A stretch of DNA of 64,000 nt from Candidatus Cybelea sp. (GCA_036489315.1 DASXFZ010000001.1:1-64000); one strand, 5' to 3'; shown: positions 17,663 through 28,110, numbered from the stretch's first letter. Translations and numbers: made by a program. The notes: generated by a model from the sequence alone, not told the origin.

Positions 17663-18628
17663 TACGACTTTGCCGAACTGATTGGAGTCGAGCAAGTGCT
17701 GCGCCGCGGCCGGCGCATCCCCGAGCGGAAAGACGCAGTCGACGACGGGACGCAGACCCGCCGCGAAGAGATCGAGCATAGCTTCAAAATCCTGGGGACT
17801 TCCCATCGACGTACCGAGGATCGTTACGTGCTTCCAAAAGAGCGGGAAGAGTTTGATGCTCGCTTCGCCGTTGGTTCCTCCGTAGATAACGATGCGTCCT
17901 CCGGGCCGCACGGCCTCGAGCGCCACGCGCAGCGTCTCCCCTCCGGTCGAGTCGACGACCAGATCGATCGGGCCGGCGCGAAGCGCCTTCCGCCAGTCGG
18001 AATCGGTGCGGTAGTTGAGGCAGAGATCGGCGCCGAGCGCCTTCGCTCGTTCGAGCTTTGCGTCGCTGCTCGACGTAACGATCGTGCGCGCACCGGCGTG
18101 CTTGGCAAAGAGCAGTACGAAGGTCTGGACGCCGCCGCCGACGCCGGGTATCAGTACGGTTTCGCCGCGCGTTAAGGCGCCGCGCTTGAAGAGCGCGCGA
18201 TAGGCCGTCAAACCCGCGAGCGGAATCGCCGCGGCCTCCTCCATAGAGAGGTTCGCCGGCTTGGGGTAGACGTTGGCTTTCGGTACGGCAACGTAACCCG
18301 CGAACGTTCCGTCGTGGGGCATGCCCAAGATGTTTGCCGTCTCGGGATCCCAGACGCGTGGGTCATTTCCCCACGCCAGCATCGGATCGATGACCACCTC
18401 CTCGCCGGTTTCAACGAGCTCGCCGGCACCGTCCGCTCCGAGGATCACGGGTAACGCAATCTTCGGGTAAAGACCCTGCGTGATGAAGACGTCACGGCGA
18501 TTGAACGCCGCCGCCCGAACTCGAACGAGTACCTCACCGGGCGCCGGCACCGGCAGCGCAACTTCGTCGAGACGCAGGCCCTGCGGCCCCGAGATCTCGT
18601 GCAGCCGCACGGCCCGCATCCTCGTCAT
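17645..18628 (-). CDS. MDR-family NADPH:quinone reductase-like / alcohol dehydrogenase
   Basis: 327 aa. GroES-like N-terminal half (PGEVLVRVRAAAFNRRDVFITQGLYP) and a Rossmann half with GVGGGVQTFVLLFAKHAGA for NAD(P)H. The cysteine-rich structural zinc loop of true zinc alcohol dehydrogenases is absent, favouring a quinone- or enone-reductase role. ATG 18628 is chosen for a GGGAG site seven bases upstream. An ATG at 18619 is close. Substrate cannot be predicted. Confidence 0.87.
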   Translation of the reverse strand: MTRMRAVRLHEISGPQGLRLDEVALPVPAPGEVLVRVRAAAFNRRDVFITQGLYPKIALPVILGADGAGELVETGEEVVIDPMLAWGNDPRVWDPETANILGMPHDGTFAGYVAVPKANVYPKPANLSMEEAAAIPLAGLTAYRALFKRGALTRGETVLIPGVGGGVQTFVLLFAKHAGARTIVTSSSDAKLERAKALGADLCLNYRTDSDWRKALRAGPIDLVVDSTGGETLRVALEAVRPGGRIVIYGGTNGEASIKLFPLFWKHVTILGTSMGSPQDFEAMLDLFAAGLRPVVDCVFPLGDAPAAAQHLLDSNQFGKVVLNVDG

Positions 18629-18726
18629 TCGTGCGCTCCCTTGGCATTGCAGAAAAACATGGCTTGCTCGCTTCGGCCGCAAGGGTGCCAGGCCTTCCCG
18701 GACGATTCGACGTAAAACGCTGCTGC

Positions 18727-18981
18727 ATGAATAATCGAGCGCGGACGCTGCGCGCACTTCTCCGCGGTTTCGCGCGCGTACAAAAGAGCTTCACGATCGA
18801 AATTGGCCCGCTGCGCGCCACCGGCGTCCCGGCGATCCTGCTCGGCGTAACCGGAATCATACTCGCCGGCGGCGTAACGACGGCGCTTTCGAAGAGCGCC
18901 GACCGGCTGCCGGAAACGTTCGGCGAGGCGCGTAAATTGGCGGACAGCCTCAACGCGAACTCGCCGCGTTTGCGATCGTGA
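18727..18981 (+). CDS. small single-pass membrane protein, unknown
   Basis: 84 aa with one hydrophobic helix (TGVPAILLGVTGIILAGGVTTAL, about 38-60). The N-terminus is basic and the tail amphipathic. No family recognised. The TGA overlaps the GTG of the BolA gene (GTGA), so it is probably cotranslated with it. The start could lie upstream, since the frame is open to 18631. Confidence 0.6.
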   Translation: MNNRARTLRALLRGFARVQKSFTIEIGPLRATGVPAILLGVTGIILAGGVTTALSKSADRLPETFGEARKLADSLNANSPRLRS

Positions 18982-19214
18982 TCGACTACGACGCGTTGGC
19001 GGGCCTCATCGTCGCGCGGCTTCCCGACGCGCAGGTCAACATCGAGGATCGAACCGGAACGATGGACCATTTCAACGTCACCGTACGCTCGCAGGCCTTT
19101 CGCGATCAGTCGAAGCTCGACCAGCACCGGCTCGTGCTATCCGCGCTGCGGGCGGCGCTCGACGACGGGCGCATTCATGCAGTCGAACTCAAGACCATCG
19201 TTGACGAAAGTTAA
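18978..19214 (+). CDS. BolA/IbaG-family protein
   Basis: 78 aa. The BolA fold is recognised from VNIEDRTGTMDHFNVTV, FRDQSKLDQHRLVLSAL (with the conserved His) and the final HAVELKT. BolA proteins bind monothiol glutaredoxins through a shared [2Fe-2S] cluster and act in iron-sulfur trafficking. The GTG start 18978 overlaps the preceding stop. The partner gene follows after 14 bases. Confidence 0.9.
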   Translation: MIDYDALAGLIVARLPDAQVNIEDRTGTMDHFNVTVRSQAFRDQSKLDQHRLVLSALRAALDDGRIHAVELKTIVDES

Positions 19215-19228
19215 GGAGAACTCGTTTT

Positions 19229-19588
19229 ATGCCCGAGGATTTGAAAGAGGAGATCGCGCGCGAGATTGCCGGCGCCCGCATCGTAATTTTTGGAAAAGGA
19301 ACCAAGACCGCTCCGCGTTGCGGATTCACGCTCGAGACGATCGAGTTCTTCAATCGCTACGGCTATCCGTTCGAAGTAGTCGACGTCTTGGAAAATCTTC
19401 CCAAGCGCGAAGCGCTCTCGGAGCTGACCGATTGGCCGACGCTGCCGAAAGTTTTCATCAACGGAAAATTTTACGGAGATACCGACGTGCTCGAACCCAT
19501 GGCGCAGAGTGGGGAGTTGAAGGCCGCGCTCGAGGAGGCCTTTGGAGCCGCGCCGCCCGAGCCCAAGCAAACGATCAATCTGCACTAG
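19229..19588 (+). CDS. grxD: monothiol glutaredoxin (Grx4/GrxD type)
   Basis: 119 aa, single glutaredoxin domain. The hallmark KG(T)...PxCGFS is present as KGTKTAPRCGFT, with threonine in place of serine. WPTLPKVFINGKFYGDTDVL supplies the usual TVP-like and GG-like glutathione-binding positions. These proteins carry [2Fe-2S] clusters and pair with BolA, whose gene is next door. A good AAGGAG site precedes ATG 19229. The Pro/Lys tail is an extra. Confidence 0.92.
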   Translation: MPEDLKEEIAREIAGARIVIFGKGTKTAPRCGFTLETIEFFNRYGYPFEVVDVLENLPKREALSELTDWPTLPKVFINGKFYGDTDVLEPMAQSGELKAALEEAFGAAPPEPKQTINLH

Positions 19589-19592
19589 CCTC

Positions 19593-20438
19593 GTGGCGTT
19601 CACGACGATCGTCGCCCCGCGGGAACTCTACGAACGGCTCGGCTCAGCCGAACTGGTCGTTATCGACTGCCGTCACTCGCTCGGCGATTTTGCGCTCGGG
19701 CGGCGGCTTTACGAGGAGTCGCACATTCCCGGCGCCTTCTTCGCCGGCGTCGAGGAGGATCTCGCGGGCGAAAAAACCGGCCGCAACGGCCGCCACCCGC
19801 TCCCCGATCCGCAAGTCTTCGCGCAGTTTCTTTCCGGGCTCGGTGTCGAAGACGGCACGCAAATCGTTGCCTACGACGCGGGCGGCGACATGTTTGCCGC
19901 ACGCTTGTGGTTTCTGTGCCGCTGGATCGGTCACGATTCGGTGGCGATTCTCGACGGCGGCCTCGCCGCGTGGACGAAAGCGGGCTACTCCGTAACGGCT
20001 GCGCCGTCGGTGCCCGCGCGCGAAGGCCGCGTCAGCGTGCGCTTACGCCCGGAACTCGTCGTCGACGCGCAGTACGTTCTCGCCAACCTGCACGACGAAG
20101 CGACGCAGCTGCTCGACGCGAGGGCACGCGAGCGTTTCTCCGGGGAGACCGAGCCGATCGACCCGGTCGGCGGCCACATCCCGGGAGCCCGCAACCGCTG
20201 GTTCAAAGCGAACTTCGAAGCCGACGGGTCGCTGAAATCGCCCGAAAGCCTGCGGCGCGAGTTCGCGCAGGCAGCGCTCGACGCGCAACGGACGATCCAT
20301 CAGTGCGGTTCGGGCGTCTCCTCCGCGGTCAACGTGCTGGCGATGGAACACGCGGGACTCACCGGCTCACGCATCTACAACGGCTCGTGGAGCGAGTGGG
20401 TCGCCGATACCTCGCGCCCGGTCGAGACCGGCTCCTAG
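19593..20438 (+). CDS. sulfurtransferase (3-mercaptopyruvate sulfurtransferase-like)
   Basis: 281 aa from GTG 19593. Two rhodanese domains: the N-terminal one is inactive (IDCRHSLGDFALG...YDAGGDMFAARLWF). The C-terminal one has the active cysteine in HQCGSGVSS. The CGSGV loop is that of mercaptopyruvate sulfurtransferases and not the CRKGV of thiosulfate rhodanese. Immediately follows grxD, suggesting a sulfur and Fe-S cluster. Confidence 0.9.
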   Translation: MAFTTIVAPRELYERLGSAELVVIDCRHSLGDFALGRRLYEESHIPGAFFAGVEEDLAGEKTGRNGRHPLPDPQVFAQFLSGLGVEDGTQIVAYDAGGDMFAARLWFLCRWIGHDSVAILDGGLAAWTKAGYSVTAAPSVPAREGRVSVRLRPELVVDAQYVLANLHDEATQLLDARARERFSGETEPIDPVGGHIPGARNRWFKANFEADGSLKSPESLRREFAQAALDAQRTIHQCGSGVSSAVNVLAMEHAGLTGSRIYNGSWSEWVADTSRPVETGS

Positions 20439-20442
20439 GCTC

Positions 20443-20925
20443 CTAACGTTTAACCGGAGGCGGAACGGCGTTCGGCTTCGCGATCGCTCCAGCCGGCGAA
20501 GCGTTCAGCCGCTCGAGTTCCTCGCTGCTCGGGACTTGCGGAAAATCGCGGCAACTCTCGACGAAACAGTAGAAGCCGAACGGCGTCTCGCCACGGTTGA
20601 CGAACTGATGTAGTTCGTGTGGGCCGACGTAGACGACGTCATCCGCGCTAAGCTCCGTGACGTCGTTGCCGATAACGGCGTAGCCGAGGCCCGTCCGCAC
20701 GACGACGTAGTGCTCGTGCTCGTGCTTCTCGAGACGCGACGCGGCTCCGGGAGCCACTTCAAAGTAGCGCAACTCCATCTTGGGTCCCGGCTCGCTTGCA
20801 TCGTTCTTGCGGGTTCCGACGATCGTGTGACGAGCGACGCCCGTACGGGGCGCGTTCGGGTCGTAACCGCTGGGTTCCACACCTTCCCAACCGTGCTCGG
20901 CCGCACGGATAATTCGCTGCTGCAT
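20443..20925 (-). CDS. cupin-domain protein
   Basis: 160 aa. One cupin: GAASRLEKHEHEHYVVVRTGLGYAV holds the metal-binding HxH-type cluster, and VVYVGPHELHQFVN the second motif. Such proteins can be dioxygenases, isomerases or small-molecule sensors. No further clue here. ATG 20925 follows a G-rich site. The last residues are a Pro-rich tail. Faces the sulfurtransferase tail to tail. Confidence 0.82.
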   Translation of the reverse strand: MQQRIIRAAEHGWEGVEPSGYDPNAPRTGVARHTIVGTRKNDASEPGPKMELRYFEVAPGAASRLEKHEHEHYVVVRTGLGYAVIGNDVTELSADDVVYVGPHELHQFVNRGETPFGFYCFVESCRDFPQVPSSEELERLNASPAGAIAKPNAVPPPVKR

Positions 20926-20998
20926 GGCCGCCCCCACGATAGCATAGGGGGCGCTCGGATAGCCAGGGCATACCTCACGCCCCGCGAAAGGCGCCCGT

Positions 20999-21967
20999 AT
21001 GCTGAAGCTTCTTGAGAAGGCGCGCTGCGCGGCGTGCCTATCTGCATTTGCCGCTCTCTCCGCCTGCGCGGGAAACCAAATGCAGGCGGCTCCGGCGGTG
21101 CCCGCACAGCAGGCTTCTGCGCATCGGGCGGCTCGCGGCAGCGGCGATCTCCTCTACGTCGGCGCCCAGCGCGAAGGAACGATTTATTCGTATCCGGGCG
21201 GACGCCTCATCGGCACGTTCAGCACCGCGGCAACGATTCACGGCATGTGTTCCGACGCAACGGGCGACGTTTTCGTCGTCGCCGGCAAAAACGGCGCGGA
21301 GCCGTCGGCCGCGGGCTACGTCTACGAGTTCGCGCACGGCGGCACGTCGCCGGTCGCAACGCTGAATCTTCCGAAGCGCGAAATCCCGGTCAGCTGCTCG
21401 AGCGACCGGGGGAGCGGCGATCTCGCCGTCACTAGTTACAACAGCCGCAACTTTGCACCAATGATCGAAGTCTACGCGGGCGCGCACGGCACGCCGACGA
21501 CGTTTATGAGCCGCGCGCTCGGAGCGAATCCGCAAGCCGGGTACGATGCCGGCGGCGATCTGTTCGTGACCAGCGGCGGCAATGTCGGCGTAGAACTTGT
21601 CAAGGGGAGCCGGCAACTCGCAACGATCAACCTCGATCAGACGCTCGGGGGTGTCGACCACGTTCAATGGGACGGCGCTCACTTCGCGCTGCAGTCGTTC
21701 CAAGACTCGGAGCACAATAAAGAGCGCATCTTCGAGCACATCTATCGCCTAAAGATCTCCGGAGACCGGGCGACGATTCTGGGATCGAGCCAGTTCAAGA
21801 ACTGGCACGCGGGTGAGCCGGGACAATCGTGGATCGACGGTCATACGCTCGTCGCGACGCCGGGCAGCAACATCGCGCTCTGGAAGTACCCGGCGGGCGG
21901 CCAAGCCTACCTCGTTCTTCACCCTTCGCGCGTCAGCAAAGCGGTAACGATTAGCAGCGCGCCCTAA
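20999..21967 (+). CDS. propeller-like lipoprotein, unknown
   Basis: 322 aa. Lipobox ALSAC at about residue 23. The mature part shows repeated beta strands (GDLLYVGAQREGTIYSYPGG, GDVFVVAGKNG, GDLFVTSGGNVGVELVKG), consistent with an NHL/SMP-30-like propeller, though the repeat is much looser than in the array at 3-8.5 kb. Function unknown. Its TAA overlaps the ATG of the EVE gene (TAATG). Confidence 0.75.
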   Translation: MLKLLEKARCAACLSAFAALSACAGNQMQAAPAVPAQQASAHRAARGSGDLLYVGAQREGTIYSYPGGRLIGTFSTAATIHGMCSDATGDVFVVAGKNGAEPSAAGYVYEFAHGGTSPVATLNLPKREIPVSCSSDRGSGDLAVTSYNSRNFAPMIEVYAGAHGTPTTFMSRALGANPQAGYDAGGDLFVTSGGNVGVELVKGSRQLATINLDQTLGGVDHVQWDGAHFALQSFQDSEHNKERIFEHIYRLKISGDRATILGSSQFKNWHAGEPGQSWIDGHTLVATPGSNIALWKYPAGGQAYLVLHPSRVSKAVTISSAP

Positions 21968-22446
21968 TGCCGCGCTACTGGCTGTTCAAGACCGAACCGG
22001 GGGCCTATTCGTTCGAACAGCTTCGCACGGACGGCAACACGCCGTGGACGGGAGTGCGCAGCTTTCAAGCACGCAACAACATGATGGAGATGAAGCTCGG
22101 CGATCTGGGGCTCTTCTATCATTCGAGCATCGCCCAACCGGCTGCGGTCGGCATTTGCCGGGTCGTAAAAGCGGCCTACCCCGATTTCACGCAGTTCGAT
22201 CGCGCCGGCGAGTACTTCGACGGACGCGCAAAGCCGGACAAGCCGATCTGGTTCATGGTCGACGTCGAGTACGAGAAAGCATTCGACCGGCCCGTCACCC
22301 TCGCCCAAATACGCGCGGAACCGCGGCTAGTGGGCATGGCCTTGCTACGCCGCGGCCAGCGCCTTTCGGTGCAGCCCGTCATGCCGCATGAATGGAACGT
22401 GGTCCTCGCCCTCGGTAAAGCCGCGCGAATCTCGGACAAGCTCTAA
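21967..22446 (+). CDS. EVE-domain (thymocyte nuclear protein 1-like) protein
   Basis: 159 aa, all one EVE domain: YWLFKTEPGAYSFEQL at the start, WTGVRSFQARNNMMEMKLGDLGLFYHS, and LVGMALLRRGQRLSVQPV near the end. EVE domains are PUA-like readers of modified bases in DNA or RNA. In bacteria some are linked to restriction and others are housekeeping. No restriction genes lie nearby. Confidence 0.9.
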   Translation: MPRYWLFKTEPGAYSFEQLRTDGNTPWTGVRSFQARNNMMEMKLGDLGLFYHSSIAQPAAVGICRVVKAAYPDFTQFDRAGEYFDGRAKPDKPIWFMVDVEYEKAFDRPVTLAQIRAEPRLVGMALLRRGQRLSVQPVMPHEWNVVLALGKAARISDKL

Positions 22447-23552
22447 AGGGCGACTCCGGTGCTCGTTACCAGCACCGTCCAGGTTGCGGGTCCGAGGACG
22501 TTGCCGAGCGTCGCCGCCGTTCCGCCCCCGGCGAGCGGAATGGATACGCCCCCTCCGTAGATCGGCACGACGCCGGACCACGCGTTGAAGATGTTGTTTC
22601 CCGAGATCTGCAGCGCCAGCGAGCGCGTCACGGAGTAGCGCAGCGTAACGTACCCGTACCCAAACGGCGGCTCGTTGTACGAGTTGTTATTTCCGTAGTA
22701 CGTCGTTCCGAGCAGGGCGTAGGCCCCGTTGGGAAACGCATAGGAGAGCGACGCGTTGCCTTGCGCGTACGGAATGCGCGTATTGAGCGATCCGACGGTG
22801 CTTCCAAAACCGAAAAACGGCGAGAAGGCGACCGTACCGATACCCTCGCCGTTGAGGTTCTGATTCGCGATGATGTTGAGATTCTGGTTGTATTGGCAGC
22901 GTGGGCCGGGACTGCTGCAATAGAAGTACGGCGGCAAATTATAAACGTAGCCGCGCATCAGCGAGCCGGCGAGATCGAAGCCCCAGCCAACGTGCGGTGC
23001 GCGCTGCAGCTGCAACTCGATCCCCTCAAAGCGGAAATTGCTGATGTTGGTGTTGAGCGCGTAGTAGAGCGGCGTCGCACCGGGCGCCTTCATCCCACTC
23101 TCGGAGAGGCAGGGGTACGGGGCCTGAGCGCAGGTCATGCCGCTGTAGAGCGTCTCCCCGAAGTAGTGATTGAAGAGGTTATTTTCATAGACGTCGCCGG
23201 ATGCGACCGTCGCGCCGTCCTTGAACCGGTAGTCCGCACCCAGATCGTACCCGAAGGCCGTCTCCGGGAGCAGCTGCCCGCTGTTCTTCGTCAGGGTTGC
23301 GATGTTGGTCTGCTGGTCCCAAAGAGCGGTCGGCGCCGTCACCTGGCTCAACAGATCGAGGTAGGGCGGTGCGATCGCGCTGCCCGCCGCAAACCGGACG
23401 GCAAGGTCGTGCGACGGCTGCCAGACCAATCCGAGGCGCGGATCGTTGTGCGCCGTCGTCGAGCTCGCGAAGGTGACGTTGCTGCCGTCGATCGCGCAGT
23501 TCGAAAAGCCGAAGGCGAACGGACAATTCGTTGCGTACCGAACGCAACGCAC
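22443..23552 (-). pseudogene. truncated TonB-dependent receptor (barrel part only)
   Basis: About 370 aa of outer-membrane beta-barrel sequence (DLAVRFAAGSAIAPPYLDLL, ETAFGYDLGADYRFKDG, SLALQISGNNIFNAWSG). Complete receptors are 700-1000 aa and begin with a signal peptide and plug domain, both missing here. Only about 100 bases separate it from ppk, so the 5' two thirds are gone. The open frame starts without a usable signal, and a barrel lacking its plug would not be exported. Best read as a remnant. Confidence 0.75.
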
Positions 23553-23649
23553 CGGAGTAGCCGCTTCCGGGGCGGTACATACTCGCCGGCTACGTGCCTG
23601 CGAGTTAAGGCGTCTTTACCGCAGTCTTAACGAATTATTGGTCTGATGA
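23553..23649. other. gap between ppk and the receptor remnant
   Basis: About 97 bases, no gene. An inverted repeat GTTAAG...CTTAAC (23604-23609 with 23626-23631) could be a weak terminator or a binding site. Confidence 0.35.
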
Positions 23650-25755
23650 TTACGCGAGCGCTTGCGCTTGCGTGAGAAAGACGCGCTGCGCATCGACGGG
23701 CATCTGACCCGTGCCGGGCGTGCAGCGGCGATAGCTGCCGTCGCTTTGCAGCTCGCGGCTCTTGACGTTGTCGGAGAGCAAGACTGAGAGGATTTGCGAA
23801 GCGACCGTCTCGGCCATTACCGGGTCCAAAACCGGTACCGCCAGCTCGACGCGGCGGTCGAGGTTTCGGCCCATCCAGTCGGCGCTGGCGATGTGAACCT
23901 CCAGCTCGCCGCCGTTTTCGAAGACGAACATTCGCGAGTGCTCGAGGAAGCGTCCGACGATGCTGCGCACCCGAATGTTCTCGCTCACGCCGGCGATACC
24001 GGGCCGCAGGACGCACATTCCGCGGACGAGGAGGTCGACCGGTACCCCCGCCTGCGACGCGCGGTAGAGCGCGCGCACGACGTCGCCTTCGGTGATGGCG
24101 TTGATCTTTGCCCGGATGCCGGCGCGGCGACCCGCGCGCGCGTGCTCTGTTTCCCGGTCGATTCGCGCGATCAGCTCGCGGTGCAGCGTCACCGGCGCGA
24201 CCCAAAGATCCTCGTAATCGGTAACCTTCGAAAAACCCGTGAGCGCGTTGAAGAGCTGCGCGTCGTCGGTTCCGATCTCGGGGCGGCAGGTGAAGAGGCT
24301 GAGGTCCGTGTAGAGGCGCGCCGTTTTCTCGTTGTAGTTTCCGGTTCCAAAGTGCATGTAGCGGCGCAGTCCGTCTTCGTCTTCGCGGACGACGAGCAGC
24401 GTCTTCGCGTGGACCTTCTGATTGGCAAACCCGTAGACTACATGCGCCCCGGCGCGCTCCAGGCGCTTGGCCCACTCGATGTTGTTCTCTTCGTCGAATC
24501 TCGCTTTGAGCTCGATGACGACGGCGACTTGCTTTTCGTTCTCCGCTGCGGTCAAAAGCGCTCGTACGATCGGCGAGTTCTTCCCCGACGTGCGGTACAG
24601 GGTCGCCTTGATGGCAAGAACCTTTTCGTCCTCCGCGGCCTGCTGCAAGAACTGGATCACCGGGTCGAACGACTCGTACGGATGGTGCAGAAGAACGTCG
24701 CCGTCGCGAATCTGTGCGAAGATATCCGTCACGCCGATGAGACGCTTGGGGATCGCCGGCATGAACGGCTTGTCGCGCAGGTGCGCGTAGCCGGGCAGGT
24801 TGACGATCTGCCAGAGATCGCTCAACGCCATCAGCCCTTCGATCTCGTAACAATCGACGGCTTCGAGCTCGAGCGACGTGCATAGGAAGTCTCGCATGTA
24901 CTCGGGCATGCCGCGCTCGATCTCTAGGCGCACCGGTTCGCCGAAGCGGCGCCGGCGAAGTTCCGACTCGATCGCCCGGAGCAGATCGTCGGCCTCGTCC
25001 TCTTGCAAATCCAGGTCGGCGTCGCGCGTTACCCGGAAGAGATACGAATCCCGCACGTGCATTCCGGGGAAGAGCCCGTCGAGATGATGGGCGATCAAGT
25101 CTTCGAGCAGCACGAAGGTGCGTTCGCTCGAGCCCTCGACCGGCACGAATCTCGGAAGGGTCGGCGGGATCTTTACGCGCGCAAAGTGCAGCTCAACACC
25201 GTCGCTGGTGGGCTCCTCGAGCTCGACGGCTAGCGAGAGCGAGAGATTCGAGATATAGGGGAACGGGTGCCCGCTATCGACGGCCAGCGGCGTCAGCACC
25301 GGGAAGACGCTGTCGTCAAAGGTTCGCTCGAGCGCGGCCTGGGTCTCGTCGTCGAGCTCGGCGACGCGCAACAGACGGATGCCCTCACGCTCGAGTGCCG
25401 GGAGCAGGCCGTCGTTGAGCAGGTGCATCTGCTGCGGGAGCGACGAGCGCAGGCGCGCCGAGATGGCGGCGAGGTGCTCCGTGGGCGTTCGCCCGTCCTC
25501 GGAGCGGCGGACGACCTGCGCCTCGATCTGCTGCTTGATCGCGGCCACGCGAATCATAAAGAATTCGTCGAGGTTCGTACCGTAGATCGCGACGAACTTG
25601 AGGCGCTCCATCAACGGGTTGCGCGCGTCGAGGGCTTCCTCAAGGACTCGGTCATTGAACTCGAGCCACGAGAGTTCGCGGCTGATGTAAAGCGACGGGT
25701 CGTCGAGGGCGACTGTGGGAGGCGCTGGCTGGGCCGGGAGCGGTTTCGCGATCAC
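23650..25755 (-). CDS. ppk1: polyphosphate kinase 1
   Basis: 701 aa, normal length. N-terminal SRELSWLEFNDRVLEEA is typical. The catalytic region has KVHAKTLLVV, with the His that becomes phosphorylated, and HFGTGNYNEKTARLYTD. ELKARFDEENNIEWAKRLE binds the substrate. It makes inorganic polyphosphate from ATP, reversibly, at the membrane. Monocistronic with GTG 25755 as start. No ppx gene beside it. Confidence 0.96.
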   Translation of the reverse strand: MIAKPLPAQPAPPTVALDDPSLYISRELSWLEFNDRVLEEALDARNPLMERLKFVAIYGTNLDEFFMIRVAAIKQQIEAQVVRRSEDGRTPTEHLAAISARLRSSLPQQMHLLNDGLLPALEREGIRLLRVAELDDETQAALERTFDDSVFPVLTPLAVDSGHPFPYISNLSLSLAVELEEPTSDGVELHFARVKIPPTLPRFVPVEGSSERTFVLLEDLIAHHLDGLFPGMHVRDSYLFRVTRDADLDLQEDEADDLLRAIESELRRRRFGEPVRLEIERGMPEYMRDFLCTSLELEAVDCYEIEGLMALSDLWQIVNLPGYAHLRDKPFMPAIPKRLIGVTDIFAQIRDGDVLLHHPYESFDPVIQFLQQAAEDEKVLAIKATLYRTSGKNSPIVRALLTAAENEKQVAVVIELKARFDEENNIEWAKRLERAGAHVVYGFANQKVHAKTLLVVREDEDGLRRYMHFGTGNYNEKTARLYTDLSLFTCRPEIGTDDAQLFNALTGFSKVTDYEDLWVAPVTLHRELIARIDRETEHARAGRRAGIRAKINAITEGDVVRALYRASQAGVPVDLLVRGMCVLRPGIAGVSENIRVRSIVGRFLEHSRMFVFENGGELEVHIASADWMGRNLDRRVELAVPVLDPVMAETVASQILSVLLSDNVKSRELQSDGSYRRCTPGTGQMPVDAQRVFLTQAQALA

Positions 25756-25829
25756 AAGTGGTCTCTTTGCTTAGCTCTCGGGGCCGGGTTTCGCCTTCCG
25801 TTGGACAAAAAACGGCAGGGATGGCCTCG

Positions 25830-26423
25830 ATGGACCTCGTCGCGCACGTGGGCGAGCACTTGCAGCTCGCGTTCTCCGCACTGGGCTTGGCCCTAGCGGC
25901 GGGGTTGCCGCTGGGAATTCTGGCCGCGCAAGCCTCTCGGCTGCGAGGCGCCGTCCTTTCTTTGGCCGGCATCGGACGCACGCTCCCCAGTCTCGCGGTG
26001 CTGATGCTGTTGCTGCCTTGGCTCGGCGTCGGCACCACGCCGGCGATCGTCGCGCTTGCGCTGCTCGCCATTCCGCCGATCGTCATCAGCGTGGACCTCG
26101 GGATCCGCGGCGTCTCGGCTGCCGCGCTCGACGCGGCGGCCGGTATGGGCATGACCTCGGTGCAGCGTTTCGGCCGGGTCGTCGTGCCGTTGGCGCTGCC
26201 CGTCTCATTCGTCGGCCTGCGCACCGCGACGACTGAGACGATTGCCAGCGCCACGCTGGCGACCTTCATCGGTGCCGGAGGCCTCGGCGACGAGATCGTT
26301 CGCGGTCTACAGACCGACGATGCGGCACTGCTCTTTATCGGCGCCGCACTGGTTGCCGCCCTCGCGTTGGGAGCCGATCTTCTCTTGGGCCTCCTGGGCC
26401 GGCGCTGGGCGGAGCGATGGTGA
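25830..26423 (+). CDS. opuCB: osmoprotectant ABC transporter permease
   Basis: About 197 aa, five to six transmembrane helices. The permease loop SAAALDAAAGMGMTSVQRFGRVVVPLALP is the EAA-type coupling motif. GRTLPSLAVLMLLLP and FIGAGGLGDEI are typical of the OpuC/ProW family that imports glycine betaine, carnitine or choline. ATG 25830 has AGGG at a good distance. ATG 25821 is possible. It opens a four-gene operon. Confidence 0.9.
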   Translation: MDLVAHVGEHLQLAFSALGLALAAGLPLGILAAQASRLRGAVLSLAGIGRTLPSLAVLMLLLPWLGVGTTPAIVALALLAIPPIVISVDLGIRGVSAAALDAAAGMGMTSVQRFGRVVVPLALPVSFVGLRTATTETIASATLATFIGAGGLGDEIVRGLQTDDAALLFIGAALVAALALGADLLLGLLGRRWAERW

Positions 26424-27312
26424 ACTTCTCGCGCGGTCGCGCCATCGCGCTGCTGGCCGGGCCAGCGCTGCTCCCGTGCTGCGCGTTCGATGCTTCTCGC
26501 GTTCGCGTCGGCTCGAAGAACTTTACCGAGTCCTTTCTGATCGCAGAGATCTACGCACAGGCGCTGGAAAACGCCGGCATGCGGGTCGAGCGCATCTTCA
26601 ACCTCGGTTCCACGCAGATTGCAATGGCGGCCATGCGACGCGGTAATATCGATCTCTATCCCGAGTACACCGGAACGGCGCTCATCGACGTCTTGCACCG
26701 CGCACCGATTTCAGACGCGCGCGAGGCCTACCGCGTCGTCGCGCAAGTCTTCGAGCAGCGCTACGGCATCATTTGGCTGCCGCCGTCGCCGATGAACGAT
26801 TCGCAGGGGCTCGCGACGACTCGAGAGATCTCGGCGAAGCGTCATCTTCTCACGCTCTCCGACGTCGCCGCCGCTGCATCGCACCTCCGCCTCGCGACGA
26901 TTCAGGAGTTCCTGGCCCGACCCGATGGATTGCCGGGCCTGCAGCGCGCTTACGGCGGCTTTCAATTCGCATCCGTGCGAACCTACGACATCGCACTGAA
27001 GTATCGAGCCCTGCTCGACGGCAACGCCGACGTCGCGAGCGCATTTACGACCGACGGGGCTATCGCCTCCGACGAGCTCGTCGTTCTGCGTGACGACAAG
27101 CACTTCTGGTCGGCCTATAACGTCGCCCCTGTCGTGCGACGCGCGGCCCTGACCGCTCGGCCCCAGATCGCCCGCGTTCTCAACGCCGTTTCGCCGGCGA
27201 TCACCGACAGCGCGGCGCGCAGGATGAACGCCGAGATCGAGACCGGACAACAGGACCCGGCCGACGTCGCGGCCGCGTTTCTCAAATCGCGCCACGGCGC
27301 GGAACCGAAAAC

Positions 27313-27316
<4 letters not shown>
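26417..27316 (+). CDS. opuCC: osmoprotectant ABC transporter substrate-binding protein
   Basis: 299 aa. A signal of lipoprotein type (ALLAGPALLPCC) is followed by VRVGSKNFTESFLIAEIYAQ, the standard opening of OpuAC/OpuCC binding proteins, then DLYPEYTGTALIDVL and the hinge-proximal DLVVLRDDK-like DELVVLRDDKHFWSAYN. It captures a quaternary ammonium osmolyte outside the membrane. ATG 26417 overlaps the permease stop by seven bases. Confidence 0.92.

Positions 27317-28106
<790 letters not shown>

Positions 28107-28110
<4 letters not shown>

Noticed and set aside
21967-22446. EVE gene as part of a defence island
   Set aside because: No restriction, toxin or phage-defence genes are nearby.
23794-24885. 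363-aa plus-strand open frame
   Set aside because: Antisense to ppk1 over its whole length.
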